A stretch of 64,000 nt of DNA from an uncultured Brachybacterium sp. (GCF_947500705.1 NZ_CANMSY010000005.1:186001-250000); one strand, 5' to 3'. Counted from the stretch's first letter, positions 1 through 10,924 are shown. Notes: generated from the letters alone by a model not told the origin. Made by a program: numbers and translations.

Positions 1-1218
1 CGCATAGAGGGAGACCACCGGCGTGCGGCCACCCGCGGAGAGGGCGGCGGCGGTGTCGAGCGCGAGCTGCTCGGCGATGCCGACGTCGAGCACGCGTTCC
101 GGCATCTCCTGCTGCATGGGGGTGAGGCCCACAGGGTCGATCATCGCGGCGCTGATCGCGACCACGCGCTCATCGGCGCGAGCGGCGGCGAGCATCGCGG
201 CACCGAAGCGCGAGGTCCAGGTCTCGGCCGGGGCTCCCGGCGTCGGCTGCTCGTGGACGGGAGTCGGCTCCTCGGCGGTGAAGGGACCGGTGGCGTGCCA
301 GTGGTCGACGGTGTCGGATTCGGCACGTGCGAAGCCGGCGCCCTTGCGGGTCAGCACGTGGACGAGCACGCCCGAGCCGGTAGGGTCCTCCGCGGCGCGG
401 CGCGCCGCGGCCAGGGCGTCGGCGAGGGCCTGGAGATCATGACCGTCGACCGGTCCGAGATAGCTCAGCCCGAGTGTGGTGAAGAGGTCCTCGCCGGCGG
501 CGATCCGACCGGCGCGGAGCTCGGAGAGATGCTCGGCGATCCCGCCCACGGTGGGGGCATAGGACCGGGTGTTGTCGTTGAGCACCACGATGGTGCGGGA
601 GCCGTGATCGGAGGCGAGCAGGTTGAGAGCCTCAAGGCCCACCCCACCGGTGAGGGCGCCGTCGCCGATCACCGCGACGGCGGTCGCGTCGGCTCCGGCG
701 AGCCGGTGGGCGCGGTCCAGTCCGTGGGCCCAGGCGATCGAGCCCGAGGCGTGGGAGTTCTCGACCAGGTCGTGGACGGATTCTCCCCGGTCCGGGTAGC
801 CCGCGATGCCGCCGGCGGTGCGCAGCCCGGGAAGATCGGCGCGCCCGGTGAGCATCTTGTGCACGTAGGCCTGATGACCGGTGTCGAACACGATCGGCTC
901 GGCCGGGGAGCGGAACTCTCGGTGCAGGGCGATCGTCAGCTCGACGACGCCGAGGTTCGGACCGAGGTGGCCTCCGCTGTGCGAGCAGATCTCCACCAGG
1001 CGCCGGCGCAGCGTGCGCGCGAGTCCGGGCAGCTGTGCGGCATCCAGCATCCGCAGCGCCTCGGGATCGCTCGGGATCGGCACCTCGGGCGGGGGCGTCG
1101 CGGCATCCGCAGCCGGTGCCGAGGGGTGAACCGGTGCCGATGATGCAGACGGCGCGGTGGGCGTCGCGGCAGCTCGCCCGTGGCGCGGGGTGGTGGAGCG
1201 GTGCTCAATGGTGGACAC
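1..1218 (-). CDS. dxs: 1-deoxy-D-xylulose-5-phosphate synthase, N-terminal part (runs off left edge)
   Basis: This thiamine-diphosphate enzyme condenses pyruvate and glyceraldehyde 3-phosphate in the first step of the MEP isoprenoid pathway. The 406 codons present carry the family signatures SGGHLGPNLGVVELT, the ThDP-binding GDGALTGG and the NDN motif (VVLNDNTR), and reach the second domain (PVVSLYA) before the window ends. The full-length family is about 620-650 residues. The GTG start at 1216-1218 follows a strong GGAGGA. About 48 Ala/Pro/Thr-rich residues precede the first conserved helix, longer than usual, and look disordered. The prenyl diphosphate synthase at 30.6 kb works later in the same pathway but is not linked. 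Confidence 0.95.
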   Translation of the reverse strand, partial: MSTIEHRSTTPRHGRAAATPTAPSASSAPVHPSAPAADAATPPPEVPIPSDPEALRMLDAAQLPGLARTLRRRLVEICSHSGGHLGPNLGVVELTIALHREFRSPAEPIVFDTGHQAYVHKMLTGRADLPGLRTAGGIAGYPDRGESVHDLVENSHASGSIAWAHGLDRAHRLAGADATAVAVIGDGALTGGVGLEALNLLASDHGSRTIVVLNDNTRSYAPTVGGIAEHLSELRAGRIAAGEDLFTTLGLSYLGPVDGHDLQALADALAAARRAAEDPTGSGVLVHVLTRKGAGFARAESDTVDHWHATGPFTAEEPTPVHEQPTPGAPAETWTSRFGAAMLAAARADERVVAISAAMIDPVGLTPMQQEMPERVLDVGIAEQLALDTAAALSAGGRTPVVSLYA

Positions 1219-1404
1219 GCGTGGTCCTCCCTCAGGGACGGGGCCGGAACTCGACCAGCCTAGGTCCTCCTGACCTGTAGCGACGCGAAACGTGATCACA
1301 TCTGTGCACATCTTCACCGGTGATTCACGGGCCGTGGCGCCGGTGTGCATCACGGTGCAGAGCCGCCGAGCAATGGTGCACTCGGGTGCTCTTCCAATCC
1401 GCCT

Positions 1405-1434
1405 CGATCCATGCCGCACCGATCCATGCCGCCC
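1405..1434. repeat. 15-bp direct repeat, two copies
   Basis: The 13-mer cgatccatgccgc occurs at 1405-1417 and again at 1420-1432, a period of 15 bp. It is non-coding and lies just beyond the acn terminator. Confidence 0.7.
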
Positions 1435-1458
1435 CGACTCGCCGGAAGCCCGCCGTGA

Positions 1459-1500
1459 CGCGACGACGCCCCGACCCTTCAGGGCCGGGGCGTCGTCGCG
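1459..1500 (-). terminator. Terminator hairpin of acn
   Basis: An inverted repeat with outer arms of 15 bp (cgcgacgacgccccg and its complement), one mismatch, then an inner CCC/GGG pair around a short loop. It lies 66 bp past the acn stop codon. There is no long T-tract, as is common in high-GC actinobacteria. Confidence 0.75.
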
Positions 1501-1565
1501 CTCAGATCAGGCTCGACCGTCTGACCGACTTCCTGCCGCTCGCTGTTCGCAGCACGTCAGTCGGT

Positions 1566-4349
<2,784 letters not shown>

Positions 4350-4485
4350 CAGGCGAACTCCTTTGGTGTGGGAATGACCCCTCCATCGTAGGCGCGCATT
4401 CCGCGCCAGGCGGAAGAACGCTCACCTCGCGATGAACCACTGCTCATGCAGGTCGACCGAGGGGACGCCGGTTCGATACGGCATA

Positions 4486-4503
4486 TATCTTGAAGTCAAG
4501 ATA
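4486..4503. promoter_or_regulatory. Perfect 18-bp palindrome upstream of acn, probable repressor operator
   Basis: The sequence TATCTTGAAGTCAAGATA is two perfect 8-bp half-sites around AG, inside an AT-rich island that stands out from the GC-rich surroundings. On the minus strand it contains TTGACT (4494-4499), a near-consensus -35, so a bound protein would block the acn promoter; I cannot assign the -10. Its symmetry and length fit a MarR-family dimer. From memory, the MarR-family regulator TamR of Streptomyces controls aconitase through a palindrome of about this size, but I have not compared sequences. Confidence 0.65.
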
Positions 4504-4629
4504 AATAGTACCACGGCGGGTGCACGCGACCTGACACCTCGTCAGCTGGTCTGCGGGTGTGTCGAAGCTCGCCCGCATGCAGCCGCTCCCGGGTCCTGTC
4601 GGTCTGCGCCCCGCGCCTCGTCAGGCTGC

Positions 4630-5952
4630 TCAGGACGAGACGCGCTCCAGCACCACGACCGACTCGAGGTGGTGGGTGTGCGGGAACAGATCGAAGGCGC
4701 GCAGGTCCGCGATCTGCCACCCCTTCTTCTCGATCGCCGCGAGATCCCTGGCGAGCGTGGAGGGTTCGCAGGAGACGTACACGATCCGCTGCCGCACGGC
4801 GGTGGCCAGCAGGTCCATCAGCTCGGTACCGGCGCCGCTGCGCGGCGGATCCAGCACCACCGTGTCCACGCCCCCGCGGCGGGCTCGCACCCAGTCCGTC
4901 ACATCCGCGGTCGCGGTCGAGACCTGGGGCAGGTCCTCGAGGTTCTCGGCCGCGAGCTGCGAGGCGCGACGGTTCCCCTCGACGGAGACGACGGAGCCGT
5001 CGGCCCCCACCTGCTGGGCGGCGACCGCGGCGAAGACGCCCACGCCGCCGTACAGATCCCAGGCGCTGCCGCCGCGCGGGGCGCGCAGCGTCGACTCGAC
5101 CACGTCGCTCAGGAGCTCTGCGGCGCGTCGGTGCGACTGCCAGAAGCCTGTGGCGCTGACCGCGAACATGCGCTCCCCGAGCCGTTCGTGGACCATGCCG
5201 TCCCCGCGCAGCGGGACCAGGCCGCGCCCGGTGCGGACGGAGACGTCAGCATCATTCCAGGACTCCGGGATGACGACCATGGCGGGGTCCAGCTCGCGGC
5301 CGATCAGCACCACCGAGGCAGGGCCCGCCGAAGGAGCGACCGCATCGATCGCCTCGGTCCCCTCGGGCGCCGTCCACTCCCCCAGCCGCAGGTCACGGAT
5401 GGCCTGGGCCGAGAGCGGGTCCTCGCCCACCGGACGGACCTCATGCGAACGCCAGCCGCGCATACCGACTCGCCCATCGGCGTCGACCGCGTAGCGTACG
5501 CGCGTGCGCCATGCCATGCCCTCGGCGTCGTGCGGTGCCGGCTCGACCTGCACCTGGTCGATCGGGAAGCTCGACACCCCTGCGCGGTGGAGCAGCTCCT
5601 GCATCACCTCGCTGGCGATCCGGCGCTGGGCCGGCAGCGCGATATGCGCCCACTCCGCGCCTCCCACTCCGTCGATCCCGGCTTCCTCCCAGACCGAGGG
5701 GACCCGGTCCGGACCCGCCTCGAGGACGTCGAGCGCCTCGGCGCGCCAGAAGCGTGCGTTCGCGGCCTCGTCGGGGTCCTCGAGCAGTCGGGCCGTCACG
5801 GTCTCGCCCGGAGTGGTGCCGCGGACGAACACGACCCGTCCCTCATGCCGCGCGACGAAGGTGCCGCCGGCTGCGGGTGGGCCGACGGTGAGGGTCAGAA
5901 GGCGCCCGCCGAGGGCGGAGCTGCTCGGCGCGGTGTCGGCATCGGAGGTCAT
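4630..5952 (-). CDS. TrmA/RlmD-family RNA (uracil-5-)-methyltransferase
   Basis: SAM-dependent enzyme expected to make 5-methyluridine in rRNA or tRNA; the exact target cannot be told from sequence. The 440 residues comprise an N-terminal TRAM-like beta-barrel (roughly residues 15-75), a central region, and a C-terminal Rossmann fold with the SAM motif DLYGGVGVF (about 299), DPPRSGAG (about 366) and the catalytic cysteine in SCEPSTLARD (about 394). The ATG at 5950-5952 is chosen because a GAGAG element precedes it and the TRAM domain begins soon after. An in-frame ATG 41 codons upstream would add only low-complexity sequence. The gene lies downstream of the dut operon on the same strand, 186 bp away. 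Confidence 0.9.
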   Translation of the reverse strand: MTSDADTAPSSSALGGRLLTLTVGPPAAGGTFVARHEGRVVFVRGTTPGETVTARLLEDPDEAANARFWRAEALDVLEAGPDRVPSVWEEAGIDGVGGAEWAHIALPAQRRIASEVMQELLHRAGVSSFPIDQVQVEPAPHDAEGMAWRTRVRYAVDADGRVGMRGWRSHEVRPVGEDPLSAQAIRDLRLGEWTAPEGTEAIDAVAPSAGPASVVLIGRELDPAMVVIPESWNDADVSVRTGRGLVPLRGDGMVHERLGERMFAVSATGFWQSHRRAAELLSDVVESTLRAPRGGSAWDLYGGVGVFAAVAAQQVGADGSVVSVEGNRRASQLAAENLEDLPQVSTATADVTDWVRARRGGVDTVVLDPPRSGAGTELMDLLATAVRQRIVYVSCEPSTLARDLAAIEKKGWQIADLRAFDLFPHTHHLESVVVLERVSS

Positions 5953-6055
5953 CGGACCACTCTCTTCCCGTCCGCGCGGGGGAACGACGCGGACCGTGGC
6001 TGCTCGATCTGGGGAGAGGTTCCGCGCAGATCTGCCATCGGGCGCGTGGAACCCT

Positions 6056-6082
6056 CCGTCCATTGTCTCATCCACTGGACGG
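6056..6082 (-). terminator. Weak hairpin between DUF3159 and methyltransferase genes
   Basis: 7-bp arms (ccgtcca / tggacgg) around a 13-nt loop, downstream of the DUF3159 stop. It may end part of the dut-DUF3710-DUF3159 transcript; the stem is short and it has no T-tract. Confidence 0.3.
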
Positions 6083-6121
6083 TCCTGGCGCCCGGGGCGG
6101 CGGCGACACGGCGGAATCCCC

Positions 6122-6155
6122 TCACACAGATGCTCGACTCACACAGATGCTCGAC
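6122..6155. repeat. Exact 17-bp tandem duplication across the DUF3159 stop codon
   Basis: The 17-mer tcacacagatgctcgac is present twice with no gap (6122-6138 and 6139-6155). The second copy covers the last codons and the stop (6139-6141) of the DUF3159 gene; the first copy is immediately downstream. Exact identity suggests a recent slippage event. Confidence 0.95.
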
Positions 6156-6918
6156 GTCGCTCGCGGCGGGCCAGCAGTCCGCGATGCATGAGCCACACCA
6201 GGTAGGCGATCACCGCGAACGCGGGCAGGCCCATCGCGATCTTGGCGGCGCCGAGCGCAGCGACCTGCCCCGTCAGCAGCAGCGGGAGCTGCACGGCCAG
6301 CTTCGCGGCGTAGAGCCCGACGAAGAGCAGCGTGGCCCGGGTGTAGACCCGGCGTGCGTCAGGGTCCTCGGCCCAGTCCTTCACCCCGGGATCGAGCAGC
6401 CCGACGAAGATCCCGACCAGCGGCCGCCGCAGCACCAGGGTGGTCAGCAGGACCAGCAGCGAGACGGCGTTGGTGACGATGCCGGGCCAGTAGAAGTCGG
6501 AGCCCTCCCCGGAGCGGATCGCGAGCACCGCGCCGAGCGCGACCCCGAGCAGGCCGCCGAGCACCGTGGCCGGGCTCTGGCGCTGCACGATCCGTGCGAT
6601 CAGCAGCACCAGGACGACCACGACCGCGGTCACGGCCGCGACCATGACCGAGCGGGTGACGACGAAGAGCACCACGAACAGCAGCGTGGGCAGCACCGAC
6701 TCGGCGATGCCGCGGGGACCCCCGATGGCGTCGGAGACGGAGAACTCCTCGTCCTGCAGCACGGCACCCAGCCCGCTGCGGGACGTCGACGACCGGTCCT
6801 CGGGCACGGCGCCTGGTCCCTGCTCCGGTGAGGCATCCTCGCTCACGGGGGCGCAGTCGGGCGGGACATCAGGCAGGTGCTCGCCCTGAGAGCCGGCGGC
6901 GGGCACCGCGGGGCTCAC
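6139..6918 (-). CDS. DUF3159 family membrane protein
   Basis: Integral membrane protein of unknown function, nearly restricted to actinobacteria. The first 60 or so of 259 residues are acidic and Pro/Ser-rich and probably cytoplasmic. About six hydrophobic segments follow, including LPTLLFVVLFVV, AAVTAVVVVLVLLIARIV, VLGGLLGVALGAVLAI, TNAVSLLVLLTTLVL and ATLLFVGLYAAKLAVQL. The GTG start shares GTGA with the stop of the DUF3710 gene, so translation is probably coupled. In mycobacteria (from memory) the same family also lies close to dut. Confidence 0.9.
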   Translation of the reverse strand: MSPAVPAAGSQGEHLPDVPPDCAPVSEDASPEQGPGAVPEDRSSTSRSGLGAVLQDEEFSVSDAIGGPRGIAESVLPTLLFVVLFVVTRSVMVAAVTAVVVVLVLLIARIVQRQSPATVLGGLLGVALGAVLAIRSGEGSDFYWPGIVTNAVSLLVLLTTLVLRRPLVGIFVGLLDPGVKDWAEDPDARRVYTRATLLFVGLYAAKLAVQLPLLLTGQVAALGAAKIAMGLPAFAVIAYLVWLMHRGLLARRERRRASV

Positions 6919-7742
6919 CCGACCTCCGTGATCTCTGGACCGCGTGCCAGCGGGTCCAGCGGACCGGCACCGACCTGGTTCAGTCCCGGACGCTCACCGG
7001 GCAGATGCAGCGGGATCAGCTCCTGGGGCGCCATCGCCTCGGAACCGCGCACCACCACCAGTCGGGAGATGAGGGTCTCGAAGCGGCGCGACTGCTCCTT
7101 GTCGCCCAGCGCCTTGCCGGTGAGGATCGCCCGGACGAACCAGCGCGGCCCGTCGATGCCGATGAACCGCGCCGGGCGGTATCCCGTGCGCCCGTCGGTC
7201 CGCTTCACGGGCAGCCGGGTGATCAGCTCGGTGCCGAAGACCCCGGGCCGGGTCTCGGCGGTACCGCCCTGCTTGACCACGGAGTCACGCAGGGAGGTGC
7301 GCACGTCCTCCCACAGGCCGCGGGTCTTGGGGGCGGCGAAGGCCTGGACCTGGAGAGAGGAGCCGGCGATCACCAGGTTCGCCCCGGTGACCGAGCCGCT
7401 GCGCTGGTCGACCTCCATCCGCAGCTCCATGCCGTCGATGGCCGGGACGCGAAGCGCTCCGAGGTCGATCCGGTCCTCCGCGGGCGCCTCGGACTCGTCA
7501 TAGGGGCCGTTCTCGAGGTGCTCACCACGCAGCGGGGCGGAATCGGCATCCACCTCGCGATCGCGATCGTCTGCTCGCTCGGTCGCTCCGTCGTGGCTGA
7601 CGTCCTCGCGGTCCGGCGGGTCGGTCGCCTCCTGCGAGATCTCCGCATCCGGCGAATCGGATTTCAGCGAGTCAAAGGCATCGAGGCCGTCGATCTCCTC
7701 GACCTTCTGCTGCTTCTTGCGAGAGAACAGTCCCATGGTCAT
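6915..7742 (-). CDS. DUF3710 domain protein
   Basis: Soluble 275-residue protein of unknown function. The first 90 residues are strongly acidic and probably disordered, starting with MTMGLFSRKKQQKVEEID. The conserved domain follows (RVPAIDGMELRMEVDQRSG, TELITRLPVKRTDGRTG and GIDGPRWFVRAILTG are recognisable). It sits in the middle of an overlapping three-gene operon: its ATG overlaps the dut stop by 4 nt and its stop overlaps the DUF3159 start by 4 nt. Linkage to dut is conserved in actinobacteria but gives no clear function. Confidence 0.9.
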   Translation of the reverse strand: MTMGLFSRKKQQKVEEIDGLDAFDSLKSDSPDAEISQEATDPPDREDVSHDGATERADDRDREVDADSAPLRGEHLENGPYDESEAPAEDRIDLGALRVPAIDGMELRMEVDQRSGSVTGANLVIAGSSLQVQAFAAPKTRGLWEDVRTSLRDSVVKQGGTAETRPGVFGTELITRLPVKRTDGRTGYRPARFIGIDGPRWFVRAILTGKALGDKEQSRRFETLISRLVVVRGSEAMAPQELIPLHLPGERPGLNQVGAGPLDPLARGPEITEVG

Positions 7743-8296
7743 CCCTCCGTGGTCTCGTCGGCTGTCGTGGCCGTCGTGGCCGCTGCGCTCATCGTGGCCG
7801 CACCGAATCCGCCGCTCGAGCCGAAGCCTCCCTGCGCCCGATCGGTCTCCTCCAGGTCTGCGACCTCCTGCAGCACCGGGGCGATGAACGGCACCACCAC
7901 GAGCTGCGCGATGCGGTCTCCGACGTGGAGGGCGAACGGCTCCGTCGGATCGGTGTTGTGCAGCGACACCTTGACGGGACCTCGATAGCCGGCATCCACG
8001 ATACCGGGACCGTTCAGAACGGTGATCCCGTGGCGTGCCGCGAGCCCGGAGCGAGGGCAGACCATGCCGACGGTGCCTGGTGGCAGCGCGAGCGAAAGGC
8101 CCGTGTCCACCAGCGCGCGCCCGCCGGCGGGGATCACGAGGTCCTCCGCACTGGCGAGATCGAGCCCTGCATCGTCGGCATGGGCCCGCTCGGGCAGCGC
8201 CGTCGCGCCGCTGCGGCGGATACGCAGGAGGGGATCGCCGGCGGCAGGCGCGGCGTCCGCATCGTGCGACGAGGTTTCAGCGTGATCGACAGACAT
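7739..8296 (-). CDS. dut: Deoxyuridine 5'-triphosphate nucleotidohydrolase (dUTPase)
   Basis: Hydrolyses dUTP to dUMP and diphosphate, keeping uracil out of DNA and feeding thymidylate synthesis. The five motifs of the trimeric family appear in order: DDAGLDLAS, PRSGLAARHG, NGPGIVDAGYRG, GDRIAQLVVVP and RAQGGFGSSGG. The 185-residue length exceeds the usual 150-155 because of about 25 extra N-terminal and 20 extra Ala/Thr-rich C-terminal residues. The ATG at 8294-8296 has no Shine-Dalgarno; a TACCCT -10-like hexamer ends 6 nt before it, so the mRNA is probably leaderless. First gene of the dut-DUF3710-DUF3159 operon. Confidence 0.97.
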   Translation of the reverse strand: MSVDHAETSSHDADAAPAAGDPLLRIRRSGATALPERAHADDAGLDLASAEDLVIPAGGRALVDTGLSLALPPGTVGMVCPRSGLAARHGITVLNGPGIVDAGYRGPVKVSLHNTDPTEPFALHVGDRIAQLVVVPFIAPVLQEVADLEETDRAQGGFGSSGGFGAATMSAAATTATTADETTEG

Positions 8297-8302
8297 GGGC
8301 AC

Positions 8303-8308
8303 AGGGTA
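8303..8308 (-). promoter_or_regulatory. -10 box of dut (predicted leaderless start)
   Basis: TACCCT on the minus strand, 6 nt before the dut ATG. The surrounding ATACCCTGTGC is repeated exactly in front of the aroG start at 35.9 kb. Confidence 0.5.
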
Positions 8309-8395
8309 TGCCGTTCCGCCGCCCTGCTCCCAGTGAGCTCGGAGCCTCGCAGGATGGGCCGGGGACATCCAGGTGCTGCGTGAGACGATGACGGC

Positions 8396-8935
8396 ATGTC
8401 CGCAGCAGCTGATCGCCCCGCTGATCACCCCTCCCCCGTCCCGGCAGGCACCGCCGCCGCTCACGACGAGACCACCGTCCTGTTCCGTGAGCACCTGTTC
8501 CCCGGACCCACGGTCTGGGTGGTCGCCGTCACCATCGGTGCCGCGCTCGGCCTGATCCTGGTCCCCCTGAACCTCACGGTCGCGATCGTCTTCTCCGTCG
8601 TCTGCATCCTCGCCCTGCTGATCCTGGTCCACCAGTACTCCCCCGTGCTCGAGGTGGCGAACGGTCGGTTCCGCCTCAGCCGCGCCCAGATCGATGTGGA
8701 GCTGCTCGGCGACCCCCTCCCGCTCGACGGAGAGGACTGGGCTCGCACGGTCGGACAGGACTTCGAGCCGCTGGCCCATCACTGCATCCGTGGATGGACC
8801 CGCTCCGGGCTCCGGGTCGAGGTGCTCGACCCGGAGGATCCGATCACCGCCTGGGTCGCCTCGACCCGCCGTCCCGACGACCTGGCCCTCGCGCTGAGGA
8901 CCGCGAAGCAGCTGAAGGCGCGCCAGAGCAGCTGA
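8396..8935 (+). CDS. DUF3093 family membrane protein
   Basis: 179-residue protein with two adjacent transmembrane segments (VWVVAVTIGAALGLILVPL and TVAIVFSVVCILALLILVH, about residues 40-80) and a C-terminal soluble domain containing DPEDPITAWVASTRRPDDLA, typical of DUF3093. Function unknown. It is divergent from dut with a 99-bp intergenic region, and its 3' end faces the DUF4193 gene across a large hairpin. The same trio (dut, DUF3093, DUF4193) occurs in mycobacteria, from memory. Confidence 0.9.
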   Translation: MSAAADRPADHPSPVPAGTAAAHDETTVLFREHLFPGPTVWVVAVTIGAALGLILVPLNLTVAIVFSVVCILALLILVHQYSPVLEVANGRFRLSRAQIDVELLGDPLPLDGEDWARTVGQDFEPLAHHCIRGWTRSGLRVEVLDPEDPITAWVASTRRPDDLALALRTAKQLKARQSS

Positions 8936-8953
8936 GCGCCGGGGGTGCGCACC

Positions 8954-9011
8954 CCTCGCATGACGACGGCGTCGTCCCCCGCTCGGGGGACGACGCCGTC
9001 GTCATGCGAGG
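8954..9011. terminator. Bidirectional terminator with a perfect 27-bp stem
   Basis: Two perfectly complementary 27-nt arms (8954-8980 and 8985-9011) around the loop GCTC, between the convergent DUF3093 and DUF4193 genes. It lies 18 bp past one stop and 10 bp past the other, so it can serve both strands. The stem is unusually long and perfect. Confidence 0.85.
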
Positions 9012-9021
9012 CGAGCACGAG

Positions 9022-9324
9022 TCACGCCGCGGCGCACTCCTTGCAGATGATGAGGGTGCCCTCGACGTGGTCGATCTGGCTGCGGTGCTTCACCAGGAAG
9101 CAGCTCGCGCAGGTGAACTCGTCCGCCTGGCGGGGAAGCACCCGCACGGAGAGCTCCTCCCCCGAGAGATCGGCACCGGGGAGCTCGTAGGAGTCGGCGG
9201 CGTCCGCCTCGTCCTCATCGACGGTGGGGGTCGCCGTCTCGTTCCGGCGTCCCTTCAGCTCCTCGATGGAGTCGTCATTCGATTCGTCGTCGTTCTTGCG
9301 CGGGGCGTCGTAATCAGTGGCCAT
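9022..9324 (-). CDS. DUF4193 family zinc-ribbon protein
   Basis: Small acidic 100-residue protein conserved across actinobacteria. The N-terminal two thirds are rich in Asp and Glu. The C-terminus carries two CxxC pairs (CASC and CKEC, about residues 71-97), a likely zinc-binding ribbon. A GGAACGGA element lies upstream of the ATG. Function unknown; the association with dut, sepH and sigA-linked genes is a conserved actinobacterial neighbourhood. Confidence 0.9.
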   Translation of the reverse strand: MATDYDAPRKNDDESNDDSIEELKGRRNETATPTVDEDEADAADSYELPGADLSGEELSVRVLPRQADEFTCASCFLVKHRSQIDHVEGTLIICKECAAA

Positions 9325-9564
9325 CTACGGTCCGTTCCTGGTTGTCATCGGGGTTCATCCGACCTGGGTGGCTAGGGGCAGTTCCGCGCCGGCGAGTCCT
9401 CTCGGGCCACTTCGGGTCGGCCCGGGTCTCAACGCTGAATGCGGCGGCATTATTGCAGAGCGACCTGCGACTCACAACACGGCGTCCGCCGGAGGCCGCA
9501 ACACGCGGACGCCAGAGCCCCTGGGAACCGGCACTGCAGCGTCGTACACGATATGGTCACGGCC

Positions 9565-9570
9565 TAGACT
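9565..9570 (+). promoter_or_regulatory. Probable sepH -10 box
   Basis: TAGACT, matching the TANNNT pattern, 40 nt upstream of the sepH start and leaving room for a normal leader with a GGAGAGGA Shine-Dalgarno. No clear -35 is visible. Confidence 0.4.
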
Positions 9571-9610
9571 TCTGCATGCAAGCGACCAGGCTCCGACGGA
9601 GAGGACGACG

Positions 9611-10924
9611 ATGCGCGAGCTCGAACTCGACGGGATCCATGACGACGGGGAACATCTGCTCCTGGTCGACTCCGACGGCGAGCGGTACACGCTGCGCATC
9701 GACCGGGCCCTGAGGGCCGCGGTCCGCTCCGACCGCCCGGCTCTGAACATGATCCAGGCGGCGGACTCCACGCCCGTCCGCCCGCGGGAGATCCAGGCGA
9801 TGCTCCGTTCCGGCCGCAGCGCCGAGGACATCGCCGATGCCTCCGAGATCCCGCTCGAGCGGGTGCGCCGGTACGAAGGCCCGGTGCTCGCCGAGCGTGA
9901 GTGGACCGCTTCTCGCGCCCGCACCTTCCCTGTCGGCCGCGGCGGTCCGGCGCTGCAGGTCGTCGTCGCGGAGCGACTCGCCGCCCGAGAGGCCACCGGG
10001 GAGACGGCCTGGGACGCCTGGCGCCGCCAGGACGGCACCTGGACGCTCGAGCTGACCTTCTCCGCCGGTGGTCGGACCCGCCAGGCGCACTGGGTCGCCG
10101 ACATCGACAACCGCAGCGTCTCGCCGGTGGACGACGAGGCGCGCTGGATCAGCGACGAGGATGCGCCGGCCGAGCCGACGCGCGGCCGCGGCCGGCTCCA
10201 GGCCGTCAAGAGCGCGGTCTACGACCTCGAGGCCGACGGTTCCCTCGAGGGCAGCCCGGCGGAGCCCTCCCGTGCGCGCACCTGGAATCCTCGCCGCGCC
10301 GTCGCCGATGACCACTCCTCCTTCGAGGATCACCCCTCCGTGATCGACGATGGCGAGCTCGACGCCCTCAACGCGCGTCGCGGCATGCGCTCCGTTCCCC
10401 GCCCCGACGATTCCGCGACCGTCTGGTCCGGACTCGACGAGGACTCCGGGACCGAACTTCCTGAGACGAACGCCGCAGTCCCCGCCGGGCCCTCCGCCGA
10501 CGAGGCCGACCTCGAGGCGCTCGAGGAGCACTCCACCCAGAGTGATCGCGAGGACGCTCTCGGCGACAGCACCGAGGACGACACCGCCACCGCCGCGGGA
10601 TCCGACGTCGCCGACCAGGGCCAGGACCAGGAGGGCGATCTCTCCTCGAGGTCAGGGCACGCCGAGGAGCCCGAGGCCGAGATCCAGTACCAGGACACCG
10701 TGGATCTCACCCCGTTGCCCGGATTCGACGCCGTCGGCGCGATCACGCCCGGCGCCGCGGACGAGGCGCCGGCGAAGAACGCGGGGCAGGGAGAGAACGC
10801 GGAGAGGTCTGCGCAGAACCCGGCGGACGGTCCGGCGAAGAGCACGAAGAAGCCGCGTCCGAAGAGCAGGCGCGCCTCGATGCCGAGCTGGGACGAGATC
10901 GTCTTCGGCTCGAAGCAGGACTGA
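9611..10924 (+). CDS. sepH: Septation protein SepH (DUF3071)
   Basis: Actinobacterial cell-division protein; in Streptomyces and mycobacteria SepH binds FtsZ and promotes filament assembly. The N-terminus (MRELELDGIHDDGEHLLLVD) and the helix-turn-helix-like segment PREIQAMLRSGRSAEDIADA match the conserved DUF3071 domain (residues 1 to about 170). The remaining 270 residues are acidic and low-complexity with a basic tail (KSTKKPRPKSRRASMPSWDE), the typical conserved C-terminal element. The ATG at 9611 is preceded by GGAGAGGA. It is convergent with the phosphatase gene, only 20 bp away. Confidence 0.93.
   Translation: MRELELDGIHDDGEHLLLVDSDGERYTLRIDRALRAAVRSDRPALNMIQAADSTPVRPREIQAMLRSGRSAEDIADASEIPLERVRRYEGPVLAEREWTASRARTFPVGRGGPALQVVVAERLAAREATGETAWDAWRRQDGTWTLELTFSAGGRTRQAHWVADIDNRSVSPVDDEARWISDEDAPAEPTRGRGRLQAVKSAVYDLEADGSLEGSPAEPSRARTWNPRRAVADDHSSFEDHPSVIDDGELDALNARRGMRSVPRPDDSATVWSGLDEDSGTELPETNAAVPAGPSADEADLEALEEHSTQSDREDALGDSTEDDTATAAGSDVADQGQDQEGDLSSRSGHAEEPEAEIQYQDTVDLTPLPGFDAVGAITPGAADEAPAKNAGQGENAERSAQNPADGPAKSTKKPRPKSRRASMPSWDEIVFGSKQD

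Larger units (their letters stand above)
1219..1565. other. dxs-acn intergenic region
   Basis: This 347-bp gap lies upstream of dxs and downstream of acn, both on the minus strand. It holds the acn terminator hairpin (1459-1500) and a 15-bp unit repeated twice (1405-1434). The strong dxs ribosome-binding site lies at about 1224-1231. On the minus strand TAGGCT (1258-1263) is a possible dxs -10 box, without a convincing -35. I see no RNA gene or convincing small ORF. Confidence 0.5.

Noticed and set aside
4557-5159. Arg/Pro-rich frames opposite the RNA methyltransferase gene
   Set aside because: Shadow frames of a gene with intact SAM and catalytic motifs.
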